Shown: piece by piece, positions 54,662-64,000 of the stretch
Layout: the number at the start of each line of letters is the position of its first letter
How positions within the stretch are numbered: the first letter of the stretch is position 1
Origin: Anisus vortex
Lineage: Eukaryota > Mollusca > Gastropoda > Planorbidae
Length of the DNA stretch: 64,000 nucleotides
Assembly: GCA_949126835.1 (NCBI GenBank)
Contig: OX421507.1
Location: 11,335,400 to 11,399,399, forward strand
Reading direction: 5' to 3'
The notes under the pieces: generated by a model
The model's database searches: none
Seen by the model: only the letters and a program-made list of their open reading frames with translations
Told to the model about the DNA's origin: nothing
Position numbers and translations under genes: made by a program

Positions 54662-57600
54662 TTACATTTTAATATTTAGATTACTGTAGTAATCATAACT
54701 AGAGCGTATTTTCTCCTCATATTTGAGAAAAGGGGAAGTATCATTTTCTTCTTCTGCGTTCCATTTAGCTTTCCTTTGCTGTGTCAGACTGGCAGTCCTG
54801 TTTCTCTGACAAACCGGGCTGTTTGTTGTCTGTAGGAATGGCTTTGGGCCCCAGAGCTTTTCCTTCATGGTGGCTCCCTGAGGCCAGGCCTGGTTACGGG
54901 CCTCTCTGTGGAGTGGGCACCATTGCAGGATGTGCTCTGCATTCTGGAGTCCAGTTCCACAGGGGCACTCAGGGGTGTGACTTAAGCCGATTCGGTGCTG
55001 GTGGTCTAATAGTTTGTTGTGTCCTGTCCTTAGTCGGAGTATGGTGGTCTGCTCGTATCTGGTAAGGTGTGGCCAGTCGTCTCCTGTTGGGGGGTTGTGT
55101 TGTTCAGTCCATTTTCTCTTGTACATGTCTTTGATTATGTCCTTTGCCTCGCAGTAGGAGATGCGGTGTGTGTGGTTGATATCCTGTGGGGCATCTCTTC
55201 CGAGTCTGGCCAGCTCATCTGCCTCCTCGTTTCCAGGCAGTCCACAATGTGAGGGTATCCACTGGACCGCTAGGGCACTCTGTAGGGAGAGAGTACTCAG
55301 TCTGTCCAGTGTCTCCCTCTCGAGGTGATCCCTTGGGGATATCAGTCCCTCTATGCAGGATTTGCTGTCTGTGAGTATGACAATGTGACCAGCAGGTGGG
55401 GTAAGCTTGTTGATCAGGCTCGTGGCTTCCCGAATGGCGATGAGTTCTGCTTTATGGTTGGTGGTTGGAAAGCCAGCTGGGAGGGAGTGAGAGGTGGTGT
55501 GTCCATTTGGGTGTGAGATAACTATTCCGCTTCCTCCAATTTTGGTGTTAGGATTTGTAGAGCCATCGGTATAGATATGGGTCCATTTGTTTGAGCTGTA
55601 TTCTCTCTCTAGCATGTCCGCTGTGAGGGATCTCTGTGTGACCTTTGATAGCCCCTCTTTGATGTCGATTCCTGGAACTTCCTTGGAGAAGAATATGTTG
55701 TGGTGTGGACTGTTCCATTCTTCTGTGAGTTGTACGGGTTCATAGATGTCAGGTGTGTTGGGGAGTTCATCTGAGTGTGCTTTGGCTAGTTGTCTTGACA
55801 TGTGATTGAAGCTGGATCTTTTGAGTCTGTTTTTGGTTCTTGCCTGGAGTATGTTGTGCACAGGCAGACTGGCCATTCTTTGTATTTTGGCGTGATGAGT
55901 TAGGATCTTTCCTTCCCGTCTTTTGTCTAGAGGGGCAAGGTTTGAGGTTGTTTCTAGTGCTGTAATGGGTGTAGTTTTAAGTCCTCCTGTGATAATGCGC
56001 ATACCTGCATTTTGTACGGTGCTAAGCCTGTGTGTGTTGCTTTTGGAGGCGGTACTCCAGGTAGCTGATCCATATTCCATTATCGGTCTGACATATCCAG
56101 TGTATACTTGTTTGAGGATTTTGCTGTTAGCTCCCCAGTCTGTCCCTGACAGCTTTTTCATTACTGCCAACCTCCTGGTAGCCCGGCTCTCTGTTTCCTT
56201 GATGTGTGTGTTCCATGTCAGTCTTTTGTCTAGTTTGATGCCTAGATATGTGGGCGTGTCTTCTTGGGGAATGATTTTGTTGTTAATTTTTAGCTGGAGT
56301 GTCTCTTTGTTTGTGGAGAGCGAAAAGCAAGTTGCAACAGTCTTGGAGCAGTTTATTGTCACACCCCAATCTACAGCCCATTTGCCTATTTTGTTTAGGG
56401 CTTCTTGCATCCTTATTGAGGCAGCTGGTAGAGATTCTGAGGCATTCCATAGTGTGAGGTCATCTGCATGAAGTGCTCGATTGATTTTGAGTGGTATGTT
56501 GTCTACTATATCATTAATGAAGATGTTAAAGAGAGTTGGGGAGACAACGCCTCCTTGTGGGACTCCTTCCCTAATTTTGACTAAGTGGCTCAGATTGTTT
56601 TGGAGCTTTACCCTGGCAGTTCTGTGACTGAGAAAGTTGCTTAGCCAGTCAAACATTTTACCTGTTATGCCTGCATTTAGGAGCTTAACTAGCAGCCCTT
56701 TCTTCCAGACCCTATCGAACGCCTTGGAGAGGTCTATAAATGTTGCTACCACTTTTTCTTTCATTTGAAAGGCATTTTCAATGGATTGAGTTAGGTGAAT
56801 TAGCTGATCCTCTGTACTTCTGTTTTTCCTGAAGGCTGATTGTTCTTTGATGATTATGTTGTTTGATTCTAGGTGCCACATAAGCCTTTTGTTGATCATC
56901 ATTTCCAGTGTCTTTCCCAGGCAGCTCAGTAGGCTGATTGGTCTGTAGCTGTCTTTTTGTTTGGGGTCCTTTTGCTTTTTTGGGATGGGGATGATTATTG
57001 CCTCTTTCCAGGCAGTAGGAAAGCTGCCCGAATTCCACGATTGATTGTAGAGTTCTAATAGCTTTTCCCTGGCACCTGGTCCCAAGTGTTTGATCATCTC
57101 ATTGCAGATGCCATCCTTTCCAGGGGATTTCTTCATTTTGAGTTTTTGTATTGCATCTCTTAGTTCTTCCAGTGTGAGCTCTGACGTCATCGTTGGAGTT
57201 TGGTTTGTTTGTTTCCTGGGCCTAGTTTGAAGTTGCTTCTCGATTTCTTTACGCCTTGTTCGCGGAACTTTGGTTGTGCTCTCATGTTGAAAGTGGTCGG
57301 CAAGTATGTTTGCTGCCTGTTTTCCCGTTTTCAAGGAGCCCCGATGTTCAATGGCAGGTGTTCCTCTAGCTGTTGTAACATCTTCGTTTAGTGTTTTAAC
57401 TAGGTGCCAAAGTTTCCCTGTGTTTTTTTCGAGACTAAGACCCTCGGTTTTGTTTTTCCAGCATTTCTGTAGCTCACAGGTTTTGGTTTCGTTGTATTCT
57501 TTTTTAATGTTGTTGTGTCTAATTGTGGTGTCTAGCGTAGGGTTGTTTTCCATTTCCTCCCTGGCTTCTGTTAGTTCTTGATGTTTGGTTTCCAAGGTTT

Positions 57601-58633
57601 TGCTCCAGTAGGGTTTATATTCTTTCCTGAAACCTCGTGGAATGGATTTTTTGGCAGCATTTAGGATATGCTGCGTGAGCGTCTTTGTGTTCTTGTTTAA
57701 ATCTTGTGTGAAAGTTATTTTCCTGAGATTTTCAGCTTCAGTCTTGAATTTCTGCCAGTCAGCTTTCTTGAAGTTCCAACTGGCCTTTCTCCTACTGCTA
57801 GCTGAGGTGGTCTTCATGTCGGAGATTAGAAGTGTTATGGGTAGGTGATCACTCCCTCCCAATTGGTCATTGACTGTTCGAGTTGTTTTCTTCTGCACAT
57901 CCTCTGAGGCCATGGCAATGTCCGGGGTCGATGTCTTTTTCCAGGCTCTGGAGAAATAAGATGGTTTGTCGTCTGGTTTGTTGATAAGTATTAGCTTGTT
58001 GTCAGTCATCCAGTCTTGGATTTCATCACCTCTGGGATCTGAAGTTTCATATCCCCAAGCTGGAGAGTGGCCGTTGAAGTCTCCCACTATGAGGTGGGAT
58101 TCAGTCTGAGGCTTTAGTTGATGTAGATCGAGCTTGGTTGAGGGCGGACTGTAGCAATTAGTTATGAGGAGTTCCTGGCCTTGTGTGATTATCCTGACTG
58201 TGATGGATTCTAATTGTCCAGTTTCTGTCTGTGAGGTCAGTGTGGCTGCAGTCCCATGTCTTACCAGAGTTATTACACCACCTCTCTGTCCGTTTGGTCT
58301 GTCACGTCTAAATGTGTCGTATCCTCTGATAAAAAATTTTCGTTTTTCACAAAGGTGTGTTTCCTGTAGGCAGGCGACATCGATGTTATTTTCCCTGAGG
58401 AATGTGTGGAACTCCGGTTTCTTGCAGTAGATACCTTCTGCATTCCACTGCATTATCCTCAGGGAATTTTGGCTTTGGGGTCCAGTAGCTATACTCTGTT
58501 TATCCCTGGTATCCAGATTCACAGAGCCGCCAGTCGATTGGGTGGACCCCTTCGAGGCTAGGGGCCCGGTGCCGCTCTCGCCTGGCTTTGGTCCACGGGG
58601 GCGACACCATGTCGATATTTTTGTCTGCTTCAT
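54662..58633 (-). CDS. LINE ORF2: endonuclease-RT-RNase H (I/Nimb-like), intact frame
   Basis: 1323 codons without a stop encode a non-LTR retrotransposon polyprotein that nicks target DNA and copies its RNA there. Domains: apurinic-type endonuclease (57-270; MQWN 61-64, QETH 90-93, GDFNGHS 184-190, SDH 261-263); reverse transcriptase (485-770; FIDLSKAFD 632-640, catalytic HADD 722-725 in place of the usual YADD/FADD); RNase H (1016-1147; D1023, E1063, D1089, D1139); then a C-terminal CxCx8Hx4C finger (1223-1239). Endonuclease plus RT plus RNase H fits the I group, which includes Nimbus (BgI) of Biomphalaria snails. ATG 58633 is chosen because an in-frame TGA lies two codons upstream. Inserted antisense in the LTR element. 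H for Y at the RT motif is the only odd catalytic-site residue. Confidence 0.9.
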   Translation of the reverse strand: MKQTKISTWCRPRGPKPGESGTGPLASKGSTQSTGGSVNLDTRDKQSIATGPQSQNSLRIMQWNAEGIYCKKPEFHTFLRENNIDVACLQETHLCEKRKFFIRGYDTFRRDRPNGQRGGVITLVRHGTAATLTSQTETGQLESITVRIITQGQELLITNCYSPPSTKLDLHQLKPQTESHLIVGDFNGHSPAWGYETSDPRGDEIQDWMTDNKLILINKPDDKPSYFSRAWKKTSTPDIAMASEDVQKKTTRTVNDQLGGSDHLPITLLISDMKTTSASSRRKASWNFKKADWQKFKTEAENLRKITFTQDLNKNTKTLTQHILNAAKKSIPRGFRKEYKPYWSKTLETKHQELTEAREEMENNPTLDTTIRHNNIKKEYNETKTCELQKCWKNKTEGLSLEKNTGKLWHLVKTLNEDVTTARGTPAIEHRGSLKTGKQAANILADHFQHESTTKVPRTRRKEIEKQLQTRPRKQTNQTPTMTSELTLEELRDAIQKLKMKKSPGKDGICNEMIKHLGPGAREKLLELYNQSWNSGSFPTAWKEAIIIPIPKKQKDPKQKDSYRPISLLSCLGKTLEMMINKRLMWHLESNNIIIKEQSAFRKNRSTEDQLIHLTQSIENAFQMKEKVVATFIDLSKAFDRVWKKGLLVKLLNAGITGKMFDWLSNFLSHRTARVKLQNNLSHLVKIREGVPQGGVVSPTLFNIFINDIVDNIPLKINRALHADDLTLWNASESLPAASIRMQEALNKIGKWAVDWGVTINCSKTVATCFSLSTNKETLQLKINNKIIPQEDTPTYLGIKLDKRLTWNTHIKETESRATRRLAVMKKLSGTDWGANSKILKQVYTGYVRPIMEYGSATWSTASKSNTHRLSTVQNAGMRIITGGLKTTPITALETTSNLAPLDKRREGKILTHHAKIQRMASLPVHNILQARTKNRLKRSSFNHMSRQLAKAHSDELPNTPDIYEPVQLTEEWNSPHHNIFFSKEVPGIDIKEGLSKVTQRSLTADMLEREYSSNKWTHIYTDGSTNPNTKIGGSGIVISHPNGHTTSHSLPAGFPTTNHKAELIAIREATSLINKLTPPAGHIVILTDSKSCIEGLISPRDHLERETLDRLSTLSLQSALAVQWIPSHCGLPGNEEADELARLGRDAPQDINHTHRISYCEAKDIIKDMYKRKWTEQHNPPTGDDWPHLTRYEQTTILRLRTGHNKLLDHQHRIGLSHTPECPCGTGLQNAEHILQWCPLHREARNQAWPQGATMKEKLWGPKPFLQTTNSPVCQRNRTASLTQQRKAKWNAEEENDTSPFLKYEEKIRSSYDYYSNLNIKM

Positions 58634-58649
58634 ATTTCATTAGAAAGCT

Positions 58650-58901
58650 TTATGGTTGCGTGTATGTCCGTTTTCTGATGCTCCCACACTGTTCCTCAGT
58701 TGGAACAGTCGACATATCTCCGACTTCGTTGGGAGCTGCTCCCCTCTGGCAGGGAGTGTATGACTTCGCCTTAACCTCGTTGGTTGTCCCATCCAGCCAT
58801 CCGCTGGGGTTTACACCCAACCTCTGGCTGGATTGCTGGGTAGAACAGGGTTCACCGGCGGGTAGGTGAGGTAGGCTTGAACAGGAGAGGCTAGTAGACA
58901 T
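58650..58901 (-). other. Short open frame before LINE ORF2, possible ORF1 remnant
   Basis: 83 codons end 16 nt upstream of ORF2. There is no zinc knuckle or coiled coil as in I-type ORF1, so it may be a leader ORF, a truncated ORF1 or chance. The spacing and high GC content (like ORF2, unlike the LTR element) suggest it belongs to the LINE. Confidence 0.35.
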
Positions 58902-59446
58902 AATGAGTCTTGTTTTCGCATCACTGTCCCATTTGAACCCCGAAGTATCATCATCTTAGGTATGAACCCTATTAATGTCAAGTTGACACTGTAATTTAAA
59001 GGGGAAGTAACCTATAGTTTGATTCGAGTTACGTATTACTTATCTTTTGGTTTGTATATTAGAAGTAAACTGTTGAAAATTGACAGAGTTTGAGCAATGT
59101 TATATTTGTTTAAATAGATTAAAACTTTTGCAAATTTTTGGTGGAAATCCACACAACTGTACATAGTTAAAATAAGAATGACTAGAATATTTTGGAATTA
59201 TTTGTACTTGTTGAGACATTAGTTAATATTAATATTAACGGGGAAATATTTGTCCATCACGTTATAATCACAATTACCATTGGGTAGTGACACTTTTTAT
59301 AATTTAGTTGTGCCAGTGAGCCATGTTTGCTTAAATTGTCTTATAATCTTCCATTGATTGATGGTTGTTAAAACGATAGTGTTAAGTACGAAAAATGTAC
59401 CATGTTGAGTATTACTTGGGTAATTATGGTACATTATTTCTTTCAT
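58902..59446 (+). other. LTR-element 3' non-coding region resumes
   Basis: AT-rich sequence up to the 3' LTR, like 53561-54032. The exact 5' end of the nested LINE is not defined, and no matching duplication was found with 54486-54661. Confidence 0.5.
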
Positions 59447-59458
59447 TGTGTGGGGGCG
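59447..59458 (+). promoter_or_regulatory. Putative polypurine tract
   Basis: TGTGTGGGGGCG lies directly before the 3' LTR. It is G-rich but contains T and C, so it is a weak tract for plus-strand priming. Confidence 0.45.
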
Positions 59459-60133
59459 TGTCATGTATATTGTTTTTCCAAGAATTGGAACACGCAATGT
59501 TTATTCTTCTCTCTCTCTCTTTTCTCACTACACACAATATTAGGACGTTTAGTAGGAAAACAAAAGATTCTAGGTAATGTTGGGATTCTGTGTTGATCTC
59601 AAATTCTCAGGGTCTGGGAACGACTCATTATTTAATAGGGGAAGTTCCTATCGTTTTGTTATGAGTTTTGTAATGATACCATGATTTTCACCCCTACTGG
59701 TAATGGGTCTGTCCCTTGCACCACTCGGATGGTATTTAATGATTTGTTTTGTCTGAAAGACAGAGAGTTTCAAAATATGTTCCTTTGAGAACGTTTGTGT
59801 TTGCACTATTTTATTCTAACTGTACATAATAGATATATTGTATATATTGAACATATCACCTGAAATAAACTATCAACAACAGTTACATTGAAGCTTCCTT
59901 GTCAAGTTACAATTCTATTGTGTTGTACACATTACTATAAGATTTATCTACTACTCTAATGTCCAAGAAAGGAAATGTTGGAATACAAATACTGAGTTTG
60001 TGCCCAGGACTATAAGAAGAGTTCGTGTAATACTGAAACATAAATACTAATAATTAAAGTCTCCCCTAGGACTAACGAGAATTATCAGCAAGATCTACAC
60101 AGCTCTGGCCACAAGGGGATTGTGGACGTAACA
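59459..60133 (+). repeat. 3' LTR, 675 bp
   Basis: Same boundaries as the 5' LTR (TGTCATG...GTAACA), with three substitutions. AATAAA at 59864-59869. Confidence 0.97.
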
Positions 60134-60237
60134 ATAGATAGATAGATAAACAGATAGAAAGATAGATAGATAGATAGATAGATATGTAGACAGATAGATA
60201 GACAGACAGACCGATAGATAGATAGATAGATAGCTAT

Positions 60238-60280
<43 letters not shown>

Positions 60281-60321
60281 CAAAGATAGATAGATAGATA
60301 GATAGTTAGATAGATAGATAC

Positions 60322-60360
<39 letters not shown>

Positions 60361-60392
60361 TATAGATAGATAGATAGATAGATAGATAGATG

Positions 60393-60426
<34 letters not shown>

Positions 60427-60440
60427 CAAATAGTCAGACA
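60134..60440. repeat. GATA microsatellite, right of the LTR element
   Basis: (GATA)n with CAGA and CAAAGATA variants over about 300 bp. Open frames here are artefacts. Confidence 0.95.
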
Positions 60441-60460
60441 GACAGGTGGTTCCTACATAA

Positions 60461-60594
60461 CAAGCCTCCTATTAAAGCCTCCTACTAAAGCCTCCTACTA
60501 AAGCCTCCTACCAAAGCCTCCTATTAAAGCCTCCTACTAAAGCCTCCTACTAAAGCCTCCTACTAAAGCCTCCTACTAAAGCCTCCTACTAAAA
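60461..60594. repeat. 13-bp tandem repeat, about ten copies
   Basis: Unit AAAGCCTCCTACT with TATT and TACC variants. Confidence 0.93.
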
Positions 60595-61204
60595 AAAATT
60601 AGATGAGAGTTCCTGCGAGTTGTCATGTGATAACTGTGTATTGTTTGGGTCAGTTGACAGACTCACCGAGATGAGATAAACGACAAAAACATCGGATCAC
60701 TGACTAGACTAAATGGCTATGTGTCGCTGACAAAATGATGACACCCGTGTGCCACTGACAACGACGGTGACACCGAGTCAGGAGGGGGCGCCGGGTTGGG
60801 GGGCTGAGATGTTTAGTCAGCGCCGTGCCAGTGACCTTTGAGTTGAGAATAATAAATGAATACAAGTATAGGTCATATCTGTGATCTTTTACTCACTGAG
60901 GACTCGTAAGAGGAATGTGTGAGTAGGTCAGACCCTGCCTGCTCCCTTCCGCCGCCGCAACCCCAATCGTCACTAGTCATCACAAAAAATGTGAGACCCC
61001 CCATGACTAATATGACGTCAGGGAGCTCTGCAGCATCTCCTTCCCCCCCCCAACCCACCATCTCCGTCGGAAACAAAAATTACCCACCATATTTCCGATT
61101 TGAAAATTAGCTTGTTTAATTAAACAATCTTTTTATTGTCACTGTCGCTTAAGTATTATAATAAACAATATAATTACTGTAGTTAATCAAGTGAAAACTA
61201 GCTT
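60595..61204. other. Unassigned sequence
   Basis: A CRE-like TGACGTCA is at 61013-61020, with no supporting gene. Nothing else recognised. Confidence 0.4.
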
Positions 61205-61603
61205 ATCCGAGGTTCGAGACTAGTCTTGCATTTTGATCTGTGTTTTAAATGATGTGAGGACGGCTGGTACTGCGGTTAGTACACGGGACTGTCAACGAAG
61301 CAATCCGGGTTCTATCCGAGCCGCCGACCAATTTCTGCCGCCATGCGGTAATAACCTTCTATCTAGAAGGAACGTCTGTAAACTTTAAGTCATGTATTAG
61401 TTTCCCTGATTTGTTCGGGCAACCCATTTCATGCCCGGATGCCACTCGGGAAGAAAGAGTACTTATATGCATTTGTTCTCGCATATCAAGAAGAGTGTTT
61501 TTAACCTTATGGTTATCTGATCAATGTTATACATTGTTTCTGTGTAGTATTTCTAAATAAAATCTAGATGAATAATTAGTGCTTTACTTTTTGCCATTCT
61601 GTC
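61205..61603 (-). pseudogene. LINE 3' fragment with SINE C inserted
   Basis: Same LINE family as 5.4 and 24.0 kb (minus strand). It is interrupted between TTTTAAATGATGT and ATTAGTTTCCC by the repeat at 61254-61394. Those flanks are continuous at 5460-5490 and 24055-24085. It ends at CTTTAGTG where a hAT1 element begins. Confidence 0.7.
61254..61394 (+). mobile_element. SINE-like repeat, family C
   Basis: The tRNA-like head GGACGGCTGGTACTGCGGTT is followed by GGGACTGTCAACGAAGC, box-B-like GGTTCTATCC, then GCCGCCATGCGGTAATAA and the tail CTTCTATCTAGAAGGAACGT. Inserted in a LINE whose paralogs show the empty site. Second copy at 2600-2760. Confidence 0.6.
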
Positions 61604-61611
61604 CTTTAGTG

Positions 61612-62955
61612 TAGGGATCGGCAACCTTTTGCTAACAGTGTGCCAAACTAGGCTTTTGAAGTCATTCAGTGTGCCAACAGCCTAAAAGTCAACCTGCTCC
61701 ATTATACTTTTAAAAACATTTTATTATAGGACAATTAATTTAACTCCGTAGCAAGACAAAGGCCAAAAGCAAAGGAAATCTATTGAGAAAATCGTTTAAG
61801 CGTTTTATATTTAATATACTTAATTAACTTGTTTGTGATTATCATCCATTTTATTTACATTTATATCAAGAACAATATTTTATTAATATATGTTCACATT
61901 TATGGTAATTATTGTCTAAACATTATCATTTATTTGTCAAGATGAGGATCTAACGCCTGTTAATATTAATTATATTTTGACCTCAGTTTAACTGAGATGT
62001 CATTTATTTATTTTTTTCCAAAATGTTTATTCGTGAAAAATTTCATCTACATTGCCAAAATTATTATTTTACACAGAGAAAAAAAGGATAGGAGACATTT
62101 ATTGCATTTATACAATTTTAAAGAGATGCCATTTAATATGTTAGCACTGATAGCAGTACCTCAGTACTATTGTTAAGTTGAATAGATACGTAGTAATCAT
62201 ACAAACTGGGTAGTTAATGTAATATTTAAAAATATACATTCTTTAGAAATATAATAGTTATATAATTTTCCAATACTTTTTACAGATTGACCATTTGTAA
62301 GTTATCAATTGTAAGTCATTTATTCTTTTTATAAAAGAAACATAGGCCTATTATTAGAAATATTAGCGCAAATAAAACGGATTAGACTAATTATCTCCCT
62401 TTAGGCCTAATTAAAAACCCGTTTTCACATTTGATTCAAAAGTGATGCCAAACAAGTTATGTTTCGTAATATAACAAATATTACTGACTAATTATTATTA
62501 CTTTATATAAATCCAACATAATGGTCTTCATTACAAGATTTATTTATTAGAGAATTAAAATTAATTTACGTTAAACAGTTGTAAATAAACATTTCCTGCA
62601 TTAATTGTTTGTCCATTTAAGGCGTTTATCTTTTAAATGTTTAAAATTGTTGCTGCATTTTAAAATCGCCAATACCCCAACACTTACAAAAAAGTATCTA
62701 CATTATTTTCTACATCTGAGAAGGTTGTAGTAAGATAAAACCAATTAGGATTGATGTGGTATGAAAAAAAAGTTTAGATAACTCCGCTTTGAGTGCTTCG
62801 GTGTTTTTCTGAAAATGCCCAACTATCTATCTTAATATTTGCCCTAATTTAGGGATGTGCAGGTAGTTAAATGTTTTGAAATTGAAAAAACGCCAAGATA
62901 TCTCCAGTTTCAATGCAAATTTGTTCCAGTGGTCCTTGTATATGCAAGTTCACTA
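61612..62955 (-). mobile_element. hAT1 transposon, inverted, truncated
   Basis: Begins TAGGGATCGGCAACC (right terminus) after CTTTAGTG (61604-61611), and runs to the ACTGGAACAAATTTGCATTG block of the left half, where it stops without a terminus. The site carrying the LINE in two other hAT1 copies is empty here at about 61890-61935. Confidence 0.7.
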
Positions 62956-63164
62956 TCTTTTATGTTGTTATTGTTCTGTAAATAATGAAATTATCTGTAA
63001 ATAACCTTACTATTGTTCCTATACTGATGTAAATTGGGTCATTCATGTAAATTAGGAGTAGGGGCGGGGGCCAGACCTTGAACAGTTTATTGTGGAACTG
63101 CTGAGTTTACAATTAATTGTGATGATTTAGAGCCATTAATTATTACAGTTTGTTCTCTACCTAT

Positions 63165-63408
63165 AGTAAAGTAAATTACCCCTCGGACCAAACTGATCAT
63201 AGGGCCGGTGAAGCAGCGGTTTCTGTGGCCACGGCATACTAGGAATTGTGTGGCCAGCACAATGCCAAGCCACCTTTACTTTATCCTAACTATAGTCAGG
63301 TACACATCAGAGCTGGGTAGACTCAGGGACACCCTTAAGTCCTGGTATTCGAACCCAGGACCTTCGGATCGCCAGTGAACGCGCTGGCGCTCAGCTACCG
63401 TGTCCCAC
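63165..63408 (-). mobile_element. tRNA-derived SINE, family A, full copy with 11-bp duplication
   Basis: The best preserved copy. The minus-strand head starts GTGGGACACGGTAGCTGAGC (box A TAGCTGAGCGC), with box B GGTTCGAATAC and the linker CCCTGAGTCTACCCAGCTCT. The central domain contains GTGCTGGCCACACAATTCC and TATGCCGTGGCCACAGAAAC, and the end is TTACTTTACT. TCTCTACCTAT is duplicated exactly at 63154-63164 and 63409-63419, which fixes both ends and indicates LINE-type retrotransposition. Confidence 0.93.
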
Positions 63409-63419
63409 TCTCTACCTAT

Positions 63420-64000
63420 CATAAAGTCTTAAAATTCAAGGGACCAGACATTTTATTAGCGTACCACGATGGTGAAACTTATCGCCCAAGAGCTGTTCGT
63501 TTGTTCACAAATCCTATTTGTGTGTAGGCCTATATATAAGTGCTTTCAGTAAGATTGTACTGGATGGCTTAGGTTAGTGCAGTACAATGAGAACCATTAT
63601 CCCCTTGCAGCTATCTCTCTATACTATCTTTTTATAATATCTCTATCATTTTTTTTTGCTTGGGGAATATTTTGTGGGAATTCGTCCGTGAGAGGGGGGG
63701 CCTGTTTATATCACTTGAAAGAGGTAAATAAAGACACAGACGAAAAGGATAGGTGGTTGAAATGAAAAGTAAAGAAATGAATGAATAAAAGGAAGGAGAA
63801 AATGTTTCAAATGAAATGCTTAAATAGTTGTTGCTGTTGTTGGTTTTAGAAAGGAACGCTGAACAAGAAACGTGAAGCGAAATGAAAACGTAAAACGAAA
63901 AGGAAAGAAAAAAAGGAAGAAAGAAAAAAGGAATAGATACCAGAAAAAAAAGGTAATATTGAAAAAATGGGGCGTAAAGAGTAAACATTTGTATATTTAT
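63420..64000. other. Unassigned sequence
   Basis: No gene recognised. Purine-rich from 63880 to the end. Confidence 0.4.

Larger units (their letters stand above)
49456..60133 (+). mobile_element. Gmr1-like Ty3/gypsy LTR retrotransposon, deleted, with nested LINE
   Basis: Two 675-bp LTRs (TG...CA) bracket gag, protease, integrase, the start of RT and the last codons of RNase H, in that order. Integrase before RT is the order of Ty1/copia, yet integrase has the Ty3/gypsy HHCC finger, D,D-35-E core and GPY motif, as in the Gmr1 group. ATAG flanks the element at 49452-49455 and 60134-60137, but it sits in GATA repeats, so the duplication is not proof. LTRs differ at three of 675 positions, so insertion was recent. 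gag has two frame breaks, and RT/RNase H are largely deleted, so this copy could move only with help in trans. An opposite-strand LINE (54662-58633) and a LINE 3' fragment (54033-54485) lie in the 3' region. Confidence 0.85.

Noticed and set aside
54781..58430. Many plus-strand open frames across 54.7-58.5 kb
   Set aside because: They are antisense shadows of the LINE ORF2.
60085..60429. Open frame of 114 codons rich in Ile/Tyr/Ser/Leu
   Set aside because: It is a translation of the GATA microsatellite.

Overview
The window is eukaryotic intergenic or intronic DNA, AT-rich and dominated by transposable elements and simple repeats. No host protein-coding exon could be recognised. The organism is most likely a mollusc, probably a gastropod. 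This is an inference from tRNA-derived SINEs with a long conserved central domain, an I/Nimb-type LINE, and hAT and piggyBac MITEs; no sequence here names a species. A 200-base run of N at 26412-26611 shows that this is a scaffold.

Layout. 0-7 kb: a complete tRNA-Val(AAC) gene, a short hAT MITE next to a LINE 3' end, a 41-bp minisatellite, and a long decayed hAT transposon (family hAT1) carrying a LINE fragment that itself carries a MITE. 7-14 kb: pyrimidine- and purine-rich microsatellites, a 622-bp heptamer array, a tRNA-derived SINE and an 81-bp TTAA-flanked MITE. 14-26 kb: heavily nested hAT elements, several with exact 8-bp target duplications. 26-49 kb: microsatellite-rich sequence with isolated SINE, MITE, LINE and Helitron-like pieces and two short promoter-like motif clusters. 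49.4-60.1 kb: a young LTR retrotransposon with 675-bp LTRs (3 differences) inserted in a GATA microsatellite. Its order is gag, protease, integrase, reverse transcriptase, RNase H, so integrase precedes RT as in Gmr1-type Ty3/gypsy elements. Most of RT/RNase H is deleted, and a LINE with an uninterrupted 1323-codon ORF2 lies inside it in the opposite direction. 60-64 kb: GATA and 13-bp repeats, another LINE with a SINE and a hAT1 copy inserted in it, and a SINE with an exact 11-bp target duplication.

How the parts work together. The only plausible host gene is the tRNA. The rest records successive insertions: LINE fragments in hAT elements, hAT elements in LINEs, a piggyBac-like MITE in a hAT element, and a LINE in an LTR element. 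Several paralogous copies provide empty sites, so insertion boundaries can be read directly.
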